A stretch of 17,745 nt of DNA, taken from positions 25,699 to 43,443 of the forward strand of contig MNSZ01000073.1 of NCBI GenBank assembly GCA_001916715.1, read 5' to 3'. The DNA comes from Firmicutes bacterium CAG:24053_14. GTDB taxonomy: Bacteria; Bacillota; Clostridia; Oscillospirales; Oscillospiraceae. Each line of letters begins with the position of its first letter. The stretch's first letter is position 1. This document shows positions 14,299-17,745 of the stretch, in pieces. A model generated the notes under the pieces. The model did no database searches and was not told the origin of the DNA. It saw only the letters and a list, made by a program, of their open reading frames with translations. A program made the position numbers and the translations under genes.

Positions 14299-14856
14299 AT
14301 GACCAAGCCTATCCGCTGTGCCACCATCGGTCAAAATCCTATGCGCTTTCCGTGGGGCTTCGATGAAGAAGATGAGTCCTGCGGCAAAATGAAGATGGAA
14401 CTGGCGCAGCAGATCATGGTGCTGCGCCAGAATGGTGTGTCGCAGTTCCTTGTGGCCTGTGACTGCGGTGTGGGACTGTACGCCGCTGAGATCGTCAACG
14501 GCCTGCGGGCAGCGACCGACCATGACCTGATGCTCATTTGCTACACACCCCGCGAGGAGCAGGCCACAAAATGGGCTCCCTATTTGCGGGAACGGTACTT
14601 CGATATGCTGACCGCCTGCACCTACCTGTCTGCTGTGTGCGAAGCTGGCGCACCGGGCGCGCAGCTCCAAGGCTACAAGAAGATCATCGACCTCGCCGAT
14701 GTGGTGCTGTGCGTCTACGATACGGACATACCGGCCACAAGCAGTGCGGAGGATAGAGCGTTGGCCTACGCAGAGGGGCAGCACAAGTCGCTGGTGCTGC
14801 TGCATCCGACAGAACTGACCATAAAACAGATCTCCGCTGCCCATGACGCGAGATGA
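14299..14856 (+). CDS. SLOG-superfamily protein (DUF1273/YpsA-like)
   Basis: The 185-residue product is taken from the ATG at 14299, because CGGAGA at 14285-14290 is correctly spaced for it and too close to the ATG at 14293. It has the single Rossmann-like fold of DUF1273 proteins: an IRCATIGQNP opening strand, VACDCGVGLYAAEIVNGLR (the nucleotide-binding GxGxxAAE-type loop), LMLICYTP, and LADVVLCVYD near the end. SLOG proteins bind nucleotides or nucleotide-like ligands, and several work as sensors in anti-phage or stress systems, but YpsA-like ones are poorly understood. It stands on an element behind its own promoter, divergent from the XRE gene. The function here is unknown. Confidence 0.8.
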   Translation: MTKPIRCATIGQNPMRFPWGFDEEDESCGKMKMELAQQIMVLRQNGVSQFLVACDCGVGLYAAEIVNGLRAATDHDLMLICYTPREEQATKWAPYLRERYFDMLTACTYLSAVCEAGAPGAQLQGYKKIIDLADVVLCVYDTDIPATSSAEDRALAYAEGQHKSLVLLHPTELTIKQISAAHDAR

Positions 14857-14903
14857 TAGCCTCCGATAAACGCTGTACGGGTAAGGCAGGCTGGATACGA
14901 CCC

Positions 14904-14932
14904 TTGTAGAAGCAGAGCAAGTGTGCTATACT
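14904..14932 (+). promoter_or_regulatory. Promoter of the small unknown gene
   Basis: TTGTAG (14904-14909) and TATACT (14927-14932) are 17 bases apart, 35 bases before the start codon. Confidence 0.6.
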
Positions 14933-14966
14933 CTGACCTGTGTGTTTGTCTACAGGGAGGAAAGTC

Positions 14967-15233
14967 ATGTTCTATACCGACGAAGAAGTATCTGTAATTA
15001 CTGGTCTGCTCAACGCCTACCTGGTGCGGGAACACGCCAGTGAAAAGGTCAGGGAATCATATACCAGGATCAGCGAAGGACTCCAAAGCCATGCACTGAC
15101 GAGGGACGACTATGCTTGGCTGGAGAACGCCCTGCTATTCCTCCGCCCATATTGGTGGAATGACCGCGAGGACGGGCGGATGCTGATGGATGCCCTCTTA
15201 CATACGCAGACACTGGCAAGACGGGCACAATGA
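14967..15233 (+). CDS. Small hypothetical protein
   Basis: The 88-residue acidic, helical protein starts at the ATG at 14967 behind GGGAGGAAA. I do not recognise the family. It has no membrane segment or signal peptide. Visible features are an opening FYTDEEVSVITGLLNAYLV helix, a SYTRISEGLQSHALTRDDYA middle and an aromatic LRPYWWNDRED patch. It lies between the SLOG-like and DUF2284-like genes with its own promoter, so it is probably an independent accessory gene. Confidence 0.7.
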   Translation: MFYTDEEVSVITGLLNAYLVREHASEKVRESYTRISEGLQSHALTRDDYAWLENALLFLRPYWWNDREDGRMLMDALLHTQTLARRAQ

Positions 15234-15242
15234 AATAGATCC

Positions 15243-15270
15243 TTGACGCGACAAAACACTGCCGTATACT
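15243..15270 (+). promoter_or_regulatory. Promoter of the DUF2284-like gene
   Basis: TTGACG (15243-15248) and TATACT (15265-15270) are 16 bases apart. The -10 box is the same as that of the preceding gene. Confidence 0.6.
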
Positions 15271-15299
15271 GTCGGCATCGAGCCAAGGAGGTGTCTGAG

Positions 15300-15836
15300 A
15301 TGCCGTTCCAATACCATGTCCGCGAAATGACGGCGGAGACAAGCGTAGAAGAATTCGTGACACGCTTTGTCCGTGTGGAAAAGTTCTTGCCTTTCTGCCA
15401 GCAGTGCGGCAGCTACAATACCCGCTGGACGTGCCCGCCCTTTGACTTTGATCCCATGACCATCTGGCGGAGCTACACGGGACTGCGGCTGTATGCCCGC
15501 ATCTTACAGGCGGATGTGCCGGAGCAGCCGCTGGACGAGGCGTTGGCGGCACTGAAGCAGGAAAAGCGTCTGTACCGGCAAGAGCTTCAGCGGTGGGAGC
15601 GGGAAACGCCGGGGAGCCAGATGCTGCTGGCGGGCACCTGCGACCAGTGCGAGACGTGCGAAAAGGTACAGGGACATCCCTGCGGCAGACCGGAGCTGCT
15701 GCGCTACTCCATCGAGGCGCTGGGCGGCGATGTGGAGGGCTGTTTGCAGCACTACTTCCACCTGCCCATGCTGTGGGGCAGGGATGGCAAAGCGCCGGAC
15801 TACTTTGTGTTGGTGGGCGGTCTGCTCACTAAGTGA
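15300..15836 (+). CDS. DUF2284-like predicted metal-binding protein
   Basis: The 178-residue protein starts at the ATG at 15300 behind AAGGAGGTG. The N-terminal motif FCQQCGSYNTRWTCPPF (C33, C36, C45) is the hallmark of DUF2284 proteins. A second cluster, CDQCETC ... HPC (C114, C117, C120, C128), resembles an iron-sulfur-binding loop and is followed by the conserved RYSIEALGGDVEG segment. By family it is a cytosolic metal- or FeS-binding protein with no settled reaction. The gene ends 5 bases before a strong terminator. Its presence on a mobile region suggests accessory metabolism or stress use, which is inference. Confidence 0.8.
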   Translation: MPFQYHVREMTAETSVEEFVTRFVRVEKFLPFCQQCGSYNTRWTCPPFDFDPMTIWRSYTGLRLYARILQADVPEQPLDEALAALKQEKRLYRQELQRWERETPGSQMLLAGTCDQCETCEKVQGHPCGRPELLRYSIEALGGDVEGCLQHYFHLPMLWGRDGKAPDYFVLVGGLLTK

Positions 15837-15841
15837 CAACG

Positions 15842-15881
15842 AAAAATGACGGGTGTATCAGTCGATACACCCGTCATTTTT
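15842..15881. terminator. Intrinsic terminator between convergent genes
   Basis: A perfect 18-bp stem (15842-15859 with 15864-15881), an AGTC loop, and A and T tracts at the ends. It serves the DUF2284-like gene. The last codons and stop of the minus-strand gene lie inside one arm. Confidence 0.93.
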
Positions 15882-16311
15882 TCTCATTCTTCTTCGCGGC
15901 GTTGGCGGCGGCGCGGGCCTTGTCGCGGTTCTTGCGCTGGGCGATGAGGTCGGCCTTGGCCTGCCGCTTTGCCTTCCGTTCCTGTATGAGCTGTGCCTCC
16001 TGACGCTGATACTCCTGCTCGTAGCGGGGATAGTGATGTTCCCGCGGCGGCTTGTACTGCGAGGGCAGCCCCGCGGCTTTTAGTGCCGTAGACCAGTTAC
16101 CGAAGCGCTGGGCGATGTACGCACCACCCACGATCTCGCAGGGTGCTGGCGTATAGGACGCATCAACGCACCGGCGTACATAGTCGATGAGGTCGGCGTC
16201 GCTGGCGGTTTCGTATTCTATTGCAAAAGCCTCGTCCTGCACTTGCAGGGCTTCGATGGTGCGCTTGACGATCTGCTGGTGCAGCAGGTTATCTCCGTTG
16301 ACCTGTGGCAT
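15874..16311 (-). CDS. Homing-endonuclease-associated repeat protein
   Basis: The 145-residue protein is taken from the ATG at 16311, which has AAGAGGG at a good distance; the frame is open up to an ATG at 16401 (175 residues). Residues 53-83 (YTPAPCEIVGGAYIAQRFGN to ALKAAGLP) match the small DNA-binding repeat found beside HNH homing endonucleases. The C-terminal 50 residues are a highly basic, Gln/Lys/Arg/Ala-rich helix. No HNH or other nuclease motif is visible, so it is likely a DNA-binding protein only. It converges on the DUF2284-like gene and is divergent from the second integrase, so it may act with it or regulate it. Confidence 0.65.
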   Translation of the reverse strand: MPQVNGDNLLHQQIVKRTIEALQVQDEAFAIEYETASDADLIDYVRRCVDASYTPAPCEIVGGAYIAQRFGNWSTALKAAGLPSQYKPPREHHYPRYEQEYQRQEAQLIQERKAKRQAKADLIAQRKNRDKARAAANAAKKNEKK

Positions 16312-16403
16312 TTTTATGTCCCTCTTGAGCATAATAAACTCAGCCAGATGGAGCGACGTCCTTCGTAAATCAACATCATTTAGGAAAGCACTTTTTGCCA
16401 TCG

Positions 16404-16422
16404 GCTATGGTAAAACCATAGC
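16404..16422. repeat. Short perfect inverted repeat upstream of two divergent genes
   Basis: GCTATGGT-AAA-ACCATAGC, an 8-bp stem with a 3-base loop, lies between the minus-strand repeat protein and the second integrase. No clear promoter boxes are seen in 16312-16575, and this dyad is the only strong structure there. It is a candidate operator. Confidence 0.4.
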
Positions 16423-16575
16423 ATTTGCGGCACGGGAAGTCAAGTATGGCATCAATGCCCGGACGAAAACAGTCATTGGTTGTCAAAATGTACGGTTTAT
16501 CCACCGAGCTTTTCCCCAAGGATGGACGATACGAAGGGTGTTCGCCGTCAAAAATCGCGTCAGGAGGAGTACGAA

Positions 16576-17745
16576 ATGGCACGCAGAGGGGAGAACATCT
16601 ATAAGCGCGGAGATGGCCGCTGGGAGGGCCGCTATATCCGAGGTCGGACGCCGGAGGGACGGGCGCAGTACGGCTACGTCTATGCCGCCACTTACAGCGC
16701 CTGTCGGGAAAAGCGGCGACAGTGCCTGCGGGAGCTGCCCCGCGAGATCACGCCCAGCAATAATATGACGCTGCCGGAAGCCGTGGACCTGTTTTTCGCG
16801 GAGCGAGGGCGAAAGCTGAAGGAATCTACCGCCAGCCGGTATCGGTATGTGGTGCGGCAGTATATCCAGCCGCAGCTGGGCGCTGCGCCGCTGTATGCGC
16901 TGACGGAGCAGCGGGTAGCGGATTTTTACCGGAAGCTCCAGGAGCAGGGCCTGTCGGCCAAAAGTACACGGGATGTTGGCGTACTGCTGCGAGCCATCCT
17001 GCGGACGGCGGCCAAGCGGGGATGCTTCTGCACGGGCCTGAACGCAGAGCTGCCGGCATACAAGAAGCGGCAGGTGGAGATATTCACCGAGCCGGAGATC
17101 GTGCAGCTGGCGCATCATATCATGGACGAGCCGGACCTGACCGGCCTTGGCGTTCTGCTGACTCTGAACAGCGGCCTGCGGCTGGGAGAGTTGTGCGCGC
17201 TGCGTTGGTCGGACATTGACCTCCATGCGGGCTTTCTGCGGGTGGAACGGGAGGTGCAGCGGCTCTACGAAAAGGGGCATACACGGCTTGTCGTACAGCC
17301 GCCCAAGAGCGAGTCCTCCTGCCGCAGGATACCGCTTCCGGCGGATATGCTGTCCCTGTTAGCGAGGTACAAGCCCAAGCACGTGGGCAGTTTCTGTCTG
17401 CTGACAAGCTCCGGCGATCCGCTGGAACCGCGTACCATGCAGAACCGATATAGGTCGCTGTTGAAGCGGGCGGGCGTCCCGTACCGCAATTTTCATGGGC
17501 GGGCGTCCCGTACCGCAATTTTCATGCCCTGCGGCACACCTACGCCACACGCTGCATCGAGCAGAATGTGGATGTCAAAAGCGTCAGCGAGATGCTGGGC
17601 CACAGTGACGTGCGGATCACGCTGCAAACCTATGTCCATGTGTCCCTACGTCACAAGCAGCAGGCGGTGCAGAGCATCTGTTTTCTCCCCATTTGCGGTG
17701 GGGACTTTGCGCCGTCAGAAATCCCGTCAGGTAAAGAGAAAGCCG
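16576..17745 (+). pseudogene. int: Second tyrosine integrase, broken by a 29-bp tandem duplication; runs off the window
   Basis: The gene starts at the ATG at 16576 behind AGGAGGAG. It has an arm-binding N-terminus (RRGENIYKRGDGRWEGRY), a SAM-like core-binding domain (about 60-150) and the box I arginine R202 (NSGLRLGELCALRW). At codon 307 (NFH) an exact 29-bp duplication shifts the frame. The shifted frame has no stop before the window ends. Removing one copy restores HALRHTYATRC, LGHS and the tyrosine in LQTYVHVS, so the catalytic box II is still encoded in the third frame. Without the duplication the protein would exceed 370 residues. It differs clearly from the integrase at 1377-2542, so the two came from separate elements. 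Confidence 0.88.
17468..17525 (+). repeat. Exact 29-bp tandem duplication inside the second integrase
   Basis: Positions 17468-17496 and 17497-17525 are identical, each running from GGGCGGGCGTCC to AATTTTCAT. Because 29 is not a multiple of 3 it shifts the reading frame between the box I arginine and the HxxR motif. Confidence 0.95.

Larger units (their letters stand above)
1271..17745. mobile_element. Composite integrated mobilizable region, right end not in window
   Basis: The region starts at the tRNA-Leu 3' end. It contains two integrases, two different relaxases (MobV and MobP-type), a recognisable oriT plus a second candidate, a RepA-like gene with iterons, a coupling protein, two regulators and accessory genes. 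A gene-fragment junction near 8360 separates the two modules. No transposase or IS is visible. Limits are provisional because no matching right att site is seen. Confidence 0.65.

Noticed and set aside
16488..16495. Further iteron copy (TGTACGGT) near the second integrase
   Set aside because: A single 8-base match 11 kb away with no companions is likely chance.
16483..17280. Minus-strand open frame opposite the second integrase
   Set aside because: The plus-strand frame carries integrase motifs and a ribosome site. This frame only looks open because of the GC-rich codon pattern.

Overview
The window looks like a stretch of a GC-rich gut Firmicutes chromosome, probably an Oscillospiraceae/Ruminococcaceae-type Clostridium relative. 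This rests on codon use, AGGAGG-type ribosome sites, TTGACA/TATAAT promoters and the accessory gene families seen. It is an inference from style, not a database match. Positions 1-1299 are ordinary chromosome: the end of a BMP-family ABC substrate-binding protein, a strong shared terminator, a TetR-type regulator on the minus strand, and a tRNA-Leu(CAG) gene behind a near-consensus promoter.

Everything after the tRNA looks like an integrated mobile region whose right end lies outside the window. Module A (about 1300-8360) has an integrase beside the tRNA 3' end, a cysteine-motif protein of unknown role, an Xis/HTH-like protein, a RepA-like AAA ATPase, an iteron-like array, a pMV158-type oriT with a recognisable nick motif, a highly structured leader, and a MobV relaxase. 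It carries an AT-richer cargo gene: an SF1 (UvrD-like) helicase with a PD-(D/E)XK nuclease domain and what looks like the first strand of a DEDD exonuclease. That third domain is cut off by fusion to a remnant of another mobile-element gene.

Module B (about 8360-13800) has a hairpin- and repeat-rich stretch likely to be a second oriT, a small relaxosome accessory protein, a MobP-type relaxase, a DUF3991/Toprim protein, a VirD4-like coupling protein and an HTH protein, tightly packed or overlapping. No VirB4, VirB6 or other mating-channel gene is visible, so module B looks mobilizable rather than self-conjugative, at least within this window.

The right part (13801-17745) holds an XRE regulator, a SLOG/DUF1273-like gene, a small unknown gene and a DUF2284-like metal-binding gene, each of the three plus-strand genes apparently with its own promoter. 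A minus-strand homing-endonuclease-repeat protein and a second tyrosine integrase follow. Both integrases and the MobP relaxase are interrupted by frameshifts. In the second integrase the cause is an exact 29-bp tandem duplication. The picture is a composite of two mobilization modules that has lost, or reversibly switched off, its own recombination genes. Sequencing or assembly error must be excluded for the single-base cases.
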